The notes beneath the pieces were generated by a model. The model saw nothing but the letters and a program-made list of their open reading frames with translations, was not told the DNA's origin and did no database searches. Of a stretch of DNA of 34,925 nt, positions 14,783 to 22,480 are shown piece after piece; position 1 is the first letter of the stretch, and every line of letters begins with the position of its first letter. This stretch comes from an uncultured Selenomonas sp. GTDB lineage: Bacteria > Bacillota > Negativicutes > Selenomonadales > Selenomonadaceae. The stretch spans positions 1 through 34,925 of the forward strand of contig CACZFT010000006.1 of assembly GCA_902780535.1 (NCBI GenBank), in the 5' to 3' direction. The position numbers were made by a program, and so were the translations under genes.

Positions 14783-16414
14783 ATGAGTGATTTGTTGCTG
14801 CGTCCCCCGGTGGGATCTGCTGCGGAATCTGTTGGTTCTGCAGCACCTATGGAATCGACCATCCGCGGTCATCACGTCAATACCATGAAGCGCTCGCTGT
14901 CGTGGGTCGATGTCTTCTTCATCGCGAGCGGCGTCCCGGCGCTCGTCCTGTTCTCGATCGGCGCGCTTGCGAACCAGGTCGGCACGCCATCGAACCTCGT
15001 TTGGACGATTTCGGTCTGCATGGGCTTTTTCCAGGCATTCACCTACGCGGAAATCTCCGGCCTGTTCCCGAACAAATCGGGCGGCGCCTCGGTCTATGGC
15101 TCCGTTGGCTGGCTGCCGTACAGCAAGTTCGTCGCGCCGCTCTCCGTTTGGTGCAACTGGATCGCCTGGACGCCGATCCTCGCGATCGGCACGGGCCTCA
15201 TGGCCGGCTATCTCTTGACGAGCCTGTTCCCAGCAGACTCCGCCATCATGACGTGGCAGTACACGATCGCCGACCTGAGCTTCATCGCTGACGGCCTGAC
15301 GCTCCGGCTGAACTCGACGTTCTTCCTCGGCGCCATTTTCCTGACGGGCATCTTCGTCGCGCAGTACTTCGGTATTTCGAAAGCCGCGAAGATCACGATG
15401 TTCCTCTCGCTCGTCGGCCTGCTGCCGCTGCTCGCCTGCTCGCTGATCCCGATTTTCCAGGGCAAAGTCGATTTTGCGAACTTCGCACCGTATGTGCCTG
15501 TGAATGGCGCCTGGGATTTCGAGGGCATCGGCATCTTCCTCGGCGGCATGTATGTGGCTGCGTGGACGACGTACGCATTCGAAACGTGCGTCTGCTACAC
15601 GAAGGAGTTCAAGCATCCGAAGACGGATGCGCCGAAGTCCCTGATCCTTTCCGGCCTTCTCTGCATCTTCATGTTTTCCATTGTCCCGTTCGTCTTTGAG
15701 GGCGTGCTCGGCACGGAAGCACTCAGCGCCTCCGATATCGTGGATGGTACCGGCGTCGCGCGCGCGATGGGCAATATGCTCGGCGCCGGCCCGGCCGTCA
15801 CGCACATCATCGTCGTCATGCTGCTGTTCTCGATCATCCTCGCCGTCATGACGTCGATGGCAGGCTCATCGCGCACGCTCTATCAGGCGAGCGTCGATGG
15901 CTGGCTGCCGCGCTACCTTTCGAAAGTCAACAAGCACGGCTCGCCGATCTACGCGATGTGCACGGATCTCTGCTTCAACCTGTTCCTGCTCATGATGTCC
16001 GACTACATGGTCGTCCTCATCGCATCGAACTGCGGCTATATCATTTTCAACTGGCTGAATCTCCAGTCGGGCTGGATTCATCGCATCGACCGCGCGAATG
16101 CCGTGCGCCCGTTCAAGATTCCGAAAGCGCTGCTGGGCTTCAACGTCCTGCTCTCGTTCTGCAATGTCGCGTTCCTTGGCGTCGGGGCGGCGCTCCTCGG
16201 CACGAGCAACATCATCACGGGCCTCATCATCTGCGCGATGATTATCCCGGTCTTCATCTTCCGCCATTACTATCAGGATCACGGCGTGTTCCCGACGAGC
16301 ACGGCCGAGGCGGAAGAAGATGGCGCGGCGCACAAGAAGTGCGGCATCCTTCCGTATCTCGCCATTGGCGCAGCCGTCTGTACCGCGTACGGCTTCTACC
16401 ATTTGTTCAGTTGA
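14783..16414 (+). CDS. APC-superfamily amino acid permease
   Basis: This 543-residue integral membrane protein has about 12 or more hydrophobic helices beginning after a 38-residue cytoplasmic N-terminus. The first helix reads SWVDVFFIASGVPALVLFS, and the family-typical stretch AFTYAEISGLFPNKSGGASVYG (helix 2-3, with the conserved E and SGG) is clear; FETCVCYTKEFKHPKTDAPK corresponds to helix 6 and the following loop. It would import an amino acid or amine by proton or sodium symport, or by exchange. AGGAGG lies 8 bases before the ATG. A PucR-type regulator follows 15 bases downstream, so its substrate may be the regulator's inducer (a nitrogen source is plausible). Substrate is not readable from sequence. 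Confidence 0.88.
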   Translation: MSDLLLRPPVGSAAESVGSAAPMESTIRGHHVNTMKRSLSWVDVFFIASGVPALVLFSIGALANQVGTPSNLVWTISVCMGFFQAFTYAEISGLFPNKSGGASVYGSVGWLPYSKFVAPLSVWCNWIAWTPILAIGTGLMAGYLLTSLFPADSAIMTWQYTIADLSFIADGLTLRLNSTFFLGAIFLTGIFVAQYFGISKAAKITMFLSLVGLLPLLACSLIPIFQGKVDFANFAPYVPVNGAWDFEGIGIFLGGMYVAAWTTYAFETCVCYTKEFKHPKTDAPKSLILSGLLCIFMFSIVPFVFEGVLGTEALSASDIVDGTGVARAMGNMLGAGPAVTHIIVVMLLFSIILAVMTSMAGSSRTLYQASVDGWLPRYLSKVNKHGSPIYAMCTDLCFNLFLLMMSDYMVVLIASNCGYIIFNWLNLQSGWIHRIDRANAVRPFKIPKALLGFNVLLSFCNVAFLGVGAALLGTSNIITGLIICAMIIPVFIFRHYYQDHGVFPTSTAEAEEDGAAHKKCGILPYLAIGAAVCTAYGFYHLFS

Positions 16415-16429
16415 TAGGAGGTGGACAGT

Positions 16430-17605
16430 TTGTCCATCCAGATTCAGAAAGTCTATCAGGAAACGCAGGCTGCCTACCAGCTCCACCCGCTGACGGGCGA
16501 TGCTGGCATGACGCGCGAATTCTCATGGGTGCAGCTCTGTGAGGACATCGAGAACATCAAGTTCTTCCGCGGCAACGAACTCGTCATCACGACGGGGCTC
16601 ATGAGCGACCACGAGACGTGGATGAAATCGTTTGTCGAGCGCCTGATCCGCTACCGCGCGAGCGGCCTGATCCTCAACGTCGGCAAGTACGTCACGGAGC
16701 AGGAAGTCACAGAAGGTCTGCTCGACTACTGCGAGCAGAAGGATTTCCCCGTCTTCACGATGCCGTGGCGCATCCGCTTCGCCGACATCATGCAGGATTA
16801 CTGCGAGCGGCTGCTGCTCGCCCAGCAGAAAGAGCTGAACTTCGAGACGCTCGTGCGCGGCATCATCACGTCGAGCTGCCAGAAAGACGACTATCTGCAG
16901 GCGCTCTCGTCGGGCCTCTACCCGCATTCGGCGTTCCAGCTCAAGCTCTACGAGTTCTCGCACGAAGCGCTCCCGGAGGCGAAGAAGCCCGCGATCATCG
17001 AGGGCTGGAAGCGCATGCTCAACCACCTGCGCCAGCCGTACCTGCTGTTCTTCCAGCAGGATCTGCTGCTCCTGATCCTCTTTCATAAGAATCCCGAGGA
17101 CGATTTCACCATCCCGGAAAAATACTGGAAGAAGCTGCCGGACGAACTGAAGCCGACGGCCTGCGGCGAGAGCCAGGTGCACATGCAGTACGCCGGCCTT
17201 ACGGAAGGCTACCAGCAGGCCGAGGCTGCGCTCGAAGTTGCGCGCCTGACCGAAAAGCCCGTCATGGCGTTCAACGACATCGGCGTCTACAGTCTGTTCT
17301 TTGCGCTCAAGGATGTCAAGCCCCTGCGCAAAGCCTACGATGACATGCTCGCGCCGATCCTGCGCTACGACGAAGAGCACAACTCCCAGCTCGCGCCGAC
17401 GCTCCGATACTATCTGTTCCATATGAACAGCATCCAGGAGACAGCGCGTGCCATGTACGCGCATCGCAACACCGTGAGCTACCGCATCAACAAGCTCAAG
17501 GAGCTCACAGGCGAAGATTTCGACGACGCCGTCGTCGCATTCAACTACATGCTCGCCTATTACATCGGCGACTACTTCCGCATGAAGGACATCACGGAGC
17601 CGTGA
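16430..17605 (+). CDS. PucR-family transcriptional regulator
   Basis: This 391-residue regulator has an N-terminal PucR sensory domain (about 8-125, including GNELVITTGLMSD and the YCEQKDFPVFTMPWR block), a central GGDEF-like/CdaR-type region, and a C-terminal PucR helix-turn-helix (about 330-385) with MNSIQETARAMYAHRNTVSY and RINKLKELTG. PucR/CdaR proteins usually activate genes for purine, sugar-acid or amino-acid use in response to the substrate. The start is TTG 16430, 8 bases after AGGAGG; the GTG at 16421 is inside that SD. It is cotranscribed with the permease and most simply regulates it. A hairpin with an embedded promoter follows its stop. Confidence 0.87.
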   Translation: MSIQIQKVYQETQAAYQLHPLTGDAGMTREFSWVQLCEDIENIKFFRGNELVITTGLMSDHETWMKSFVERLIRYRASGLILNVGKYVTEQEVTEGLLDYCEQKDFPVFTMPWRIRFADIMQDYCERLLLAQQKELNFETLVRGIITSSCQKDDYLQALSSGLYPHSAFQLKLYEFSHEALPEAKKPAIIEGWKRMLNHLRQPYLLFFQQDLLLLILFHKNPEDDFTIPEKYWKKLPDELKPTACGESQVHMQYAGLTEGYQQAEAALEVARLTEKPVMAFNDIGVYSLFFALKDVKPLRKAYDDMLAPILRYDEEHNSQLAPTLRYYLFHMNSIQETARAMYAHRNTVSYRINKLKELTGEDFDDAVVAFNYMLAYYIGDYFRMKDITEP

Positions 17606-17644
17606 GCTTTTGGATGAGCATCCGGTTTCAGAAAACAGGAAGCG

Positions 17645-17674
17645 TTGACAACCCCCTTGCGTTCTCTCTATAAT
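17645..17674 (+). promoter_or_regulatory. Near-consensus promoter inside a hairpin
   Basis: TTGACA (17645-17650), an 18-base spacer and TATAAT (17669-17674) give perfect hexamers. The -10 lies in the loop of the inverted repeat 17651-17694. Transcription would begin near 17681, so the new RNA carries only the 3' arm, including the SD of the next gene. Confidence 0.8.
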
Positions 17675-17700
17675 GTAAGAAAACGCAAGGGGGTGTTTTC
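17651..17700 (+). terminator. Terminator of pucR overlapping the next promoter and SD
   Basis: ACCCCCTTGCGTT (17651-17663) pairs with AACGCAAGGGGGT (17682-17694) over 13 bp, followed by GTTTTCT. Read-through RNA from pucR would form the hairpin and also bury AAGGGGGTG, the SD of the gene at 17702. Confidence 0.65.
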
Positions 17701-17701
17701 T

Positions 17702-18319
17702 ATGTTCCGAGATCTCGCACGATGCACGGCCAGGATCAAGGGCGAGCGCTACAAAGGCGCCGTCATCGCGGCGGCAGCATGGGAAAGAGGCGGCACGCCC
17801 GGTCGCACGGCTGACGGCCTGCCTGCGACTCTCGCCGACCGTCACGGCATGATGACCGTGCAGGCAGCTGACGAAAGCGGCACGCTGACGATCAAGATGC
17901 TGCTCGGCAGGAAAGCGCCGGTCGAGCGGACCGCAGGCGGGGAGGGCGTCCTCCACCTCGAAGCCCGCGCCGAAGGCGCCAGAGCGGCCAGCATCCGCCT
18001 GCAGTTTGCAACCGAAGATGTCCGAGAATTTGTGGAAGATGTCGGTGACACGAACGAGTTGCATGAAGGAGAAAAGCCTCTCGTGCCGGGGTTGCTGATT
18101 TTGGAGCGGCTGCTGAAACAAATGGAATTCATAACGTGTAGAAAAATTTTTTTGAAATATACAACGCCTGTCTTTGCGGGACAGGCGGTCATTGTACATT
18201 CAGCCCCCTTCATTGAGGGGGGAGGGCCACGAAGTGGCAGGGGGAGTAGTAGGGTACGGAAGCCGGACGAAACTGCAGGGCGTTTTCGAAAGACTTTCCC
18301 ATCGAAGGGAGATTCTTGA
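17702..18319 (+). CDS. Hotdog-fold-like protein resembling VraC, with a repeat-derived C-terminus
   Basis: This is a 205-residue frame. Residues about 95-165 look like a MaoC/FabZ-type hotdog: FVEDVGDTNELHEGEKPLVPG, then LLILERLLK and YTTPVFAGQAVIV, as in dehydratase and thioesterase relatives. Gene content and order (next a thiolase, then an acyl-CoA ligase) mirror Staphylococcus vraC-vraB-vraA in reverse order, so a role in acyl-CoA chemistry is plausible but unproven. Bases 18205-18260 are a half copy of the palindromic repeat found at 7341 and 24811, and the frame reads through it. About 40 C-terminal residues (from APFIEGGGPRSGRGSS) are thus repeat or flank sequence rather than ancestral protein. 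The stop overlaps the thiolase ATG (TGATG). Confidence 0.6.
   Translation: MFRDLARCTARIKGERYKGAVIAAAAWERGGTPGRTADGLPATLADRHGMMTVQAADESGTLTIKMLLGRKAPVERTAGGEGVLHLEARAEGARAASIRLQFATEDVREFVEDVGDTNELHEGEKPLVPGLLILERLLKQMEFITCRKIFLKYTTPVFAGQAVIVHSAPFIEGGGPRSGRGSSRVRKPDETAGRFRKTFPSKGDS
18205..18260. repeat. Half copy (single arm) of the palindromic repeat inside a gene
   Basis: GCCCCC-TTCATTGA-GGGGGG, GCCAC-GAA-GTGGC and the tail GGGGGAGTAGTAGGGTACG match one arm of the elements at 7341 and 24811. It lies inside the 3' part of the gene at 17702. Confidence 0.65.
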
Positions 18320-19467
18320 TGCAACGCGTCTTTCTCATCAACGCCCTCCGCACTCCGATTGCCCTGCGTCGCGGTGGCCTTGCCAAAATCCGCCCGGAAA
18401 TTTTCGCCGCCTCGGTTGTCCGCGAACTCCTTCGTCGCACGAACGTCTCTGCCGATGTTCTCGACGGCGTCTTCGCGGGCAATGCCGTCGGCACGGGCGG
18501 CAATATCGCGCGGCTCATGAGCCTCCTTTCCGGCATCCCGTCGTCCGTGCCTGCCGTGACGATCGACATGCAGTGCGCCTCGGCAGCGGCATCCATTTCG
18601 CTCGCGTTTGCGAAGATTGCGGCGGGGCAGGGCGACTGCTATCTTGCGGGCGGCCTGGAAAGCGTCTCGCTCCAGCCTGCCCGCACGTATGCCACAGGCG
18701 ATCCGCGCCGCGAGCAGCTGGCCGCGACGGGCGGCACGTACTACACAGCCGAGCTCGCGCCCGGCGACCTGCGCCCCGACGCGATGCTCTGGGGCGCCGA
18801 ACGCGTCATGGAGCAGGAGCACGTCACGCGCGCCGAGCTCGACCGCTGGGTGCTCCGCAGCCATCACCGCGCGGCAGAAGCTGCGCGCGAGGGCGTCTTC
18901 CGCGAGTGGATGCTGCCCGTCGAGGACTGCACGCGCGACGAGGGCATCAAGCCGCGCATGAACCAGCGTCTGCTCGACCGTTTGCCGCCCGTGCTCGGTG
19001 CGGGCACGCTGCTCACGGCCGCGAATGCCTGCCGCACGAATGACGGCGCGGCGTTCGTGCTGCTGGCCTCCGAGCGCTTCGTCCGCGAGCATCACCTCGC
19101 GCCGGAGCTCGAAATCCTCGCGACGGCGGCGGCCGGCGTCAACCCCGACGAGAGTCCGCGCGGCGCGATGGCGACAGCGGAAAAGCTCCTCGCGCAGCAG
19201 CACATCGCATGGACGGATCTTGCGGCCATCGAGTTCAACGAAGCGTTTGCCGTCATCGACGTCCTCATGGAGCGCGCTCACCCCGAAGTCCTCAGCCGCT
19301 ACAACATCCACGGCGGAGCCCTTGCTTACGGCCACCCCTATGGCGCGTCTGGCGCCATCCTCGCCATCCAGCTCCTCGCGGCACTGCGCGAGCACAGCGG
19401 CCTCGGCCTGCTGTCCATCGCGGGAGCAGGTGGACTCGGGGAAGCAATACTGGTAAGTTGCTTATAA
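18319..19467 (+). CDS. Thiolase-family protein, VraB-like, lacking the second active-site Cys
   Basis: This 382-residue thiolase-fold protein has the acyl-accepting Cys86 (TIDMQCASAAAS), NEAF (307-310) and GHP (His339 in ALAYGHPYGASGA). The C-terminal motif, normally C-x-G-G-G-x-G with the catalytic acid/base Cys, reads LLSIAGAGGLG and has Ser or Ala there. The AGNAVGTGGNIAR stretch resembles, from memory, staphylococcal VraB, which also lacks that Cys. Normal thiolases cleave or condense acyl-CoAs; this one may have weak or altered chemistry. The start is ATG 18319, overlapping the previous stop, with GGGAG upstream; the TTG three bases earlier is less likely. Confidence 0.85.
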   Translation: MQRVFLINALRTPIALRRGGLAKIRPEIFAASVVRELLRRTNVSADVLDGVFAGNAVGTGGNIARLMSLLSGIPSSVPAVTIDMQCASAAASISLAFAKIAAGQGDCYLAGGLESVSLQPARTYATGDPRREQLAATGGTYYTAELAPGDLRPDAMLWGAERVMEQEHVTRAELDRWVLRSHHRAAEAAREGVFREWMLPVEDCTRDEGIKPRMNQRLLDRLPPVLGAGTLLTAANACRTNDGAAFVLLASERFVREHHLAPELEILATAAAGVNPDESPRGAMATAEKLLAQQHIAWTDLAAIEFNEAFAVIDVLMERAHPEVLSRYNIHGGALAYGHPYGASGAILAIQLLAALREHSGLGLLSIAGAGGLGEAILVSCL

Positions 19468-19470
19468 AGC

Positions 19471-19500
19471 AGCCTCCCTCTCCGAGGGAGGGAACCGCGA
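19471..19500. repeat. Fragment of the palindromic repeat between thiolase and ligase genes
   Basis: CCTCCCTCTCCGAGGGAGG followed by GAACCGCGAAAAGG matches the first hairpin and the start of the second in one arm of the elements at 7341 and 24811. The second hairpin and tail are lost. Confidence 0.55.
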
Positions 19501-19545
19501 AAAGGATATTGATTGGAATCTGCGAAGGAAGAAAAGGGACTTTTT

Positions 19546-20877
19546 ATGAACTACTACGAATTATTATCCATCCAAGCAAAGTCCCATCCCGACAAGCTAT
19601 TCTTTGTCGTGGATGATACAGAATATACGTACGCAAGCTTTCAAAAACTGACGGATGCGATTGCCGATGACATGACGGGCATCCATCCGGGCGACGACGT
19701 CCTCCTGCTTGCCGACACGCCGGCCCTCCAGCTCGCGGCGTTCCTTGCGCTCCAGCACCTCGGCGCGCGGCCGATTTTGGCGCATAAGGACATGGGTGCG
19801 GAGCTCGATGTTGTGCAGCACGAGAATGATCTGCAGGGACTCGTGCAGGCGAAAGATGCAGATGGCGATGCAGCGTCTCCCGTCATTTCCTTCACGCCGA
19901 CCGGCCTGCCGCAGCAGCGTCACGCCGAGCCCGACATCCTCGGCGTCCTGAGCTCAGGCTCGACGGGCACGCCGAAGGTCATGTACCGCACATACGACAG
20001 CTGGGCGGGCTTCTTTCCGACGCAGGACGAAATCTTTTCCGTCGGCGAGGACACGGTCATGTTCCTGCATGGCTCGCTCTCGTTTACGGGCAACACGAAC
20101 TCGCTGCTCTCCGTGCTCTATGAGGGCGGCACGGTCGTCACAAGCCGCCACATGCGCTGCCACCGCTGGGCAAAGCTCCTGCATCAGTACGACGTCAACT
20201 GCATCTACCTGATTCCGACGAAGCTCGTGCTGCTTGCCGAAGCCCTGCATGGCGCCATGACGTTCCCCGGCGTCTGCACGCTCTTCACGGGGTCGCAGCT
20301 GCTGACGCCGCCGATGATTACGGACATCATGGAGCTCCTGCCGAACGCGCAGCTCATCCTCTACTACGGCGCGAGCGAGCTCAACTACATCACATACGCC
20401 ATCGTCGACAGCCCGTACCGCCCGCCCGAAAACCTCGGCCATCCGTTCCCGGGCGTCAGCATCTCGATCCAGGACGGGCTCATCTACGTCGATACGAAGT
20501 ACCACGTCAGCGGCGTCGAGATTCCGTTCAGCGTTCATGATACGGGCAGCATCAACGAAAAAGGCGAGCTGATTTTCGGCGGCCGCACGGGCGCGTTCGT
20601 CAACCGCGGCGGCGTGAAGCTGAACCTCCTGAAGCTCGAGACGGAACTCCAGAGCCTGCCGGGCATCCGCGAGGCCGTCGCCCTGCGGACGAAAGACAAG
20701 ACGCGCGGCGAAGGCGTGGACGTCTACGTCGTCAAAGAGCCCGACATCCCCGAAGCCGACGTCCGCATGACCATCCGTCACGGCTTCTCGAATGCCGAGA
20801 TGCCGGACAAGATCACGTTCGTCGACGAGATGCCGCTCAATGACTGCGGCAAGATCGATCGGGAGAGATTGCATTGA
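19546..20877 (+). CDS. AMP-forming acyl-CoA ligase, VraA-like
   Basis: This 443-residue ANL-superfamily enzyme would adenylate a carboxylic acid and transfer it to CoA or a carrier thiol. The P-loop is SSGSTGTPK (136-144); A5 is YYGASELNYI; the Asp and hinge region reads VHDTGSINEKGELIFGGRT; the C-terminal catalytic Lys is in NDCGKIDRE (Lys436). It is shorter than typical ligases (about 500-560) but close to staphylococcal VraA (about 458). The start is ATG 19546 after GAAAAGGG; an in-frame TTG at 19513 has no SD. With the hotdog and thiolase genes it forms a three-gene acyl-thioester set. The acyl substrate is unknown. Confidence 0.85.
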   Translation: MNYYELLSIQAKSHPDKLFFVVDDTEYTYASFQKLTDAIADDMTGIHPGDDVLLLADTPALQLAAFLALQHLGARPILAHKDMGAELDVVQHENDLQGLVQAKDADGDAASPVISFTPTGLPQQRHAEPDILGVLSSGSTGTPKVMYRTYDSWAGFFPTQDEIFSVGEDTVMFLHGSLSFTGNTNSLLSVLYEGGTVVTSRHMRCHRWAKLLHQYDVNCIYLIPTKLVLLAEALHGAMTFPGVCTLFTGSQLLTPPMITDIMELLPNAQLILYYGASELNYITYAIVDSPYRPPENLGHPFPGVSISIQDGLIYVDTKYHVSGVEIPFSVHDTGSINEKGELIFGGRTGAFVNRGGVKLNLLKLETELQSLPGIREAVALRTKDKTRGEGVDVYVVKEPDIPEADVRMTIRHGFSNAEMPDKITFVDEMPLNDCGKIDRERLH

Positions 20878-20896
20878 GAAGATAGGGTGTTATAAT
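20869..20896 (+). promoter_or_regulatory. Predicted promoter for the 33-residue membrane protein
   Basis: TTGCAT (20869-20874), a 16-base spacer and TATAAT (20891-20896). The -35 lies inside the last codons of the ligase gene. Confidence 0.7.
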
Positions 20897-20902
20897 AAAA
20901 CA

Positions 20903-20937
20903 AGCGGCGCGTCATACCGCAAATATGACGCGCCGCT
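20903..20937 (+). promoter_or_regulatory. 14-bp leader hairpin of the small membrane protein gene
   Basis: AGCGGCGCGTCATA (20903-20916) pairs perfectly with TATGACGCGCCGCT (20924-20937) around CCGCAAA. It is followed by AAAAACTG, not a T-run, so it is not a + strand terminator. Lying at the very 5' end of the predicted RNA it could stabilise the message; on the minus strand TTGTTTTATT follows it. Confidence 0.65.
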
Positions 20938-20964
20938 AAAAACTGAATACAGGAGGTGGTACCC

Positions 20965-21066
20965 ATGGACTTGGAAACGAAAAATGGTCTCAAGCTCCAC
21001 GTTTCCAGCAAGTTTGTCATCGCGGTCGCGACCGCGCTCTGCATGCTTGCAGGAATCCATTGGTAG
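20965..21066 (+). CDS. Small single-helix membrane protein (33 aa)
   Basis: I do not recognise this protein. A polar N-terminus (MDLETKNGLKLHVSSK) leads to one hydrophobic helix (FVIAVATALCMLAGIHW) with a single Cys, so it is probably a bitopic membrane microprotein. AGGAGG sits 8 bases before ATG. It has its own predicted promoter with a perfect -10, a stable leader hairpin and an intrinsic terminator 22 bases after its stop. That makes it a complete monocistronic unit, strong support for a real gene despite its size. Small membrane proteins of this layout are often toxins or regulators of transporters, but nothing here shows which. Confidence 0.65.
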   Translation: MDLETKNGLKLHVSSKFVIAVATALCMLAGIHW

Positions 21067-21088
21067 AACCGTCGATTGTACTCGACCG

Positions 21089-21116
21089 AAGGACGCTGCT
21101 GGAACAGCGTCCTTTT
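21089..21116 (+). terminator. Terminator after the small membrane protein gene
   Basis: AAGGACGCTG (21089-21098) pairs with CAGCGTCCTT (21105-21114) and the run TTTT overlaps the 3' arm. It may also limit minus-strand transcription from the converging transporter gene. Confidence 0.75.
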
Positions 21117-21173
21117 GGTATCTCTGTATCTATGCCTATCATATCACGTTACAGTAGGACAGGCAAGCAGATT

Positions 21174-22379
21174 TCATGCTTTCGAATATTTCTTTTCCGA
21201 TTCGTTGATGACGCATGCGACAGCTGCATCGCCCGTGATGTTGAGACAGGTGCGGAACATGTCGAGCACGCGGTCGATGCCGGCGACGAGGGCGAGGCCC
21301 TCGAGCGGCAGGCCGACGGACTGGAGCACCATCGCGAGCATGATGAGGCCTGCGCCCGGGACGCCGGCCGTGCCGATGGAGGCGAGCGTGCCCGTCAGGA
21401 CGATCATCGCCATCTGTCCGAAGCTCAGGTCGATGCCGAAGACATTGGCGATAAAGAGAGAGCAGACGCCCATGTAGACGGACGTGCCGTCCATGTTGAT
21501 CGTCGCGCCGAGCGGCAGCACGAACGACGTGACCTCGCGCGAGACGCCGAGCTTTTCCTGCACGTTCTTCATGTTGACCGGCAGCGTGCCGGCCGAGGAG
21601 CACGTCGTGAACGCGATCATCATGGCCTCGCTCATGCCAGAGAAGAACTTCATCGGCGAATGGCCGCCCCAGACGCGCGCGAGCGTCGAGTAGACGCCGA
21701 CGGCATGGATGACGGAGCCGATGGCCATGCAGGCGATGACGGAGAGCAGCGGCAGCAGCACGGACGGGCCGTTTTCCGCGACGACGGGCAGCAGCAGGCA
21801 GAACACGCCGATCGGGGAGATCTGCATGATCATGTTGATGATCTTGTAGCAGACCTCGGCGCAGGCGTCGAAGAAGCTGATGAGCTGCTGCGCACGCTTG
21901 CCGCCGACCTGGATGATGCCGACGCCGACGAACAGCGCGAAGACGATGGTCGGCAGGATGTCGGCTTTCGCCATTGAGGCAATCGGGTTCGCCGGGATCA
22001 TCGCGACGAAGACCTGCATGATCGACGGCGCTTCCTTGACCTTGACGGCTGCGTCCGTCGGCAGGCTCATGCCGACGCCCGGGTGCAGCAGTCCTGCGAC
22101 AGCGAAGCCGATGAGGATGGCGATGGCCGTCGTGACGAGGTAGATGGCGACGGTCTTGACGCCGATGCGGCCGAGCTTGTTCGTATCGCCGATGCTCGTC
22201 ATGCCGACGATCAGCGAGGAGAAGACGACCGGCACGATCATCATCTTGATGAGGTTGATGAACATCGTGCCGATCGGCGCGATCCACCATTTGATGAACG
22301 GCACGGCATCAGGGCCCGCGACGAGTCCGAAGATGACGGACAGCACGAGCGCGACGAAGATTTTGAAAGACAAGTGCAT
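21174..22379 (-). CDS. DAACS-family sodium/proton:dicarboxylate or amino acid symporter
   Basis: This 401-residue membrane protein belongs to the GltP/DctA/SstT superfamily. Supporting features are MIVPVVFSSLIVGM in helix 3, the serine-rich hairpin FTTCSSAGTLPVNM, helix 7 motif GATINMDGTSVYMG and the second hairpin TLASIGTAGVPGAG. The helix 8 substrate region GIDRVLDMFRTCLNITGD is close to glutamate/aspartate and dicarboxylate carriers (D and R/N positions). It would import glutamate, aspartate or C4-dicarboxylates with cations. The start is ATG at 22379 with GGAGTGG upstream. A longer frame starting at 22421 would overlap the promoter -10 and is rejected. It is divergent from ilvB and probably shares regulatory DNA with it. 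Confidence 0.88.
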   Translation of the reverse strand: MHLSFKIFVALVLSVIFGLVAGPDAVPFIKWWIAPIGTMFINLIKMMIVPVVFSSLIVGMTSIGDTNKLGRIGVKTVAIYLVTTAIAILIGFAVAGLLHPGVGMSLPTDAAVKVKEAPSIMQVFVAMIPANPIASMAKADILPTIVFALFVGVGIIQVGGKRAQQLISFFDACAEVCYKIINMIMQISPIGVFCLLLPVVAENGPSVLLPLLSVIACMAIGSVIHAVGVYSTLARVWGGHSPMKFFSGMSEAMMIAFTTCSSAGTLPVNMKNVQEKLGVSREVTSFVLPLGATINMDGTSVYMGVCSLFIANVFGIDLSFGQMAMIVLTGTLASIGTAGVPGAGLIMLAMVLQSVGLPLEGLALVAGIDRVLDMFRTCLNITGDAAVACVINESEKKYSKA

Positions 22380-22419
22380 AGAAGCCACTCCTTCTGTATA
22401 GAGTTTATGATATGCATTC

Positions 22420-22448
22420 ATTATAAAGTCTCTTTCTTTTTCCAGCAA
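22420..22448 (-). promoter_or_regulatory. Promoter of the DAACS symporter gene
   Basis: On the minus strand TTGCTG (22448-22443), a 17-base spacer and TATAAT (22425-22420), giving a leader of about 34 bases. Confidence 0.7.
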
Positions 22449-22451
22449 GGC

Positions 22452-22480
22452 TTGTAAACATGTATACAATGTGCGATAAT
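22452..22480 (+). promoter_or_regulatory. ilvB: Promoter of ilvBN with an overlapping 18-bp near-palindrome
   Basis: TTGTAA (22452-22457), a 17-base spacer and GATAAT (22475-22480). The near-palindrome TTGTAAACATGTATACAA (22452-22469; two mismatched positions) covers the -35 and much of the spacer. A related half-site TGTTTAC lies at 22492-22498 just past the expected start. This is the layout of a repressor operator; the protein is unknown. Confidence 0.6.

Noticed and set aside
18169..18191. Hairpin CGCCTGTC/GACAGGCG inside the hotdog-like gene as a terminator
   Set aside because: It has no following T-run and encodes the conserved TPVFAGQA segment; it is probably incidental.
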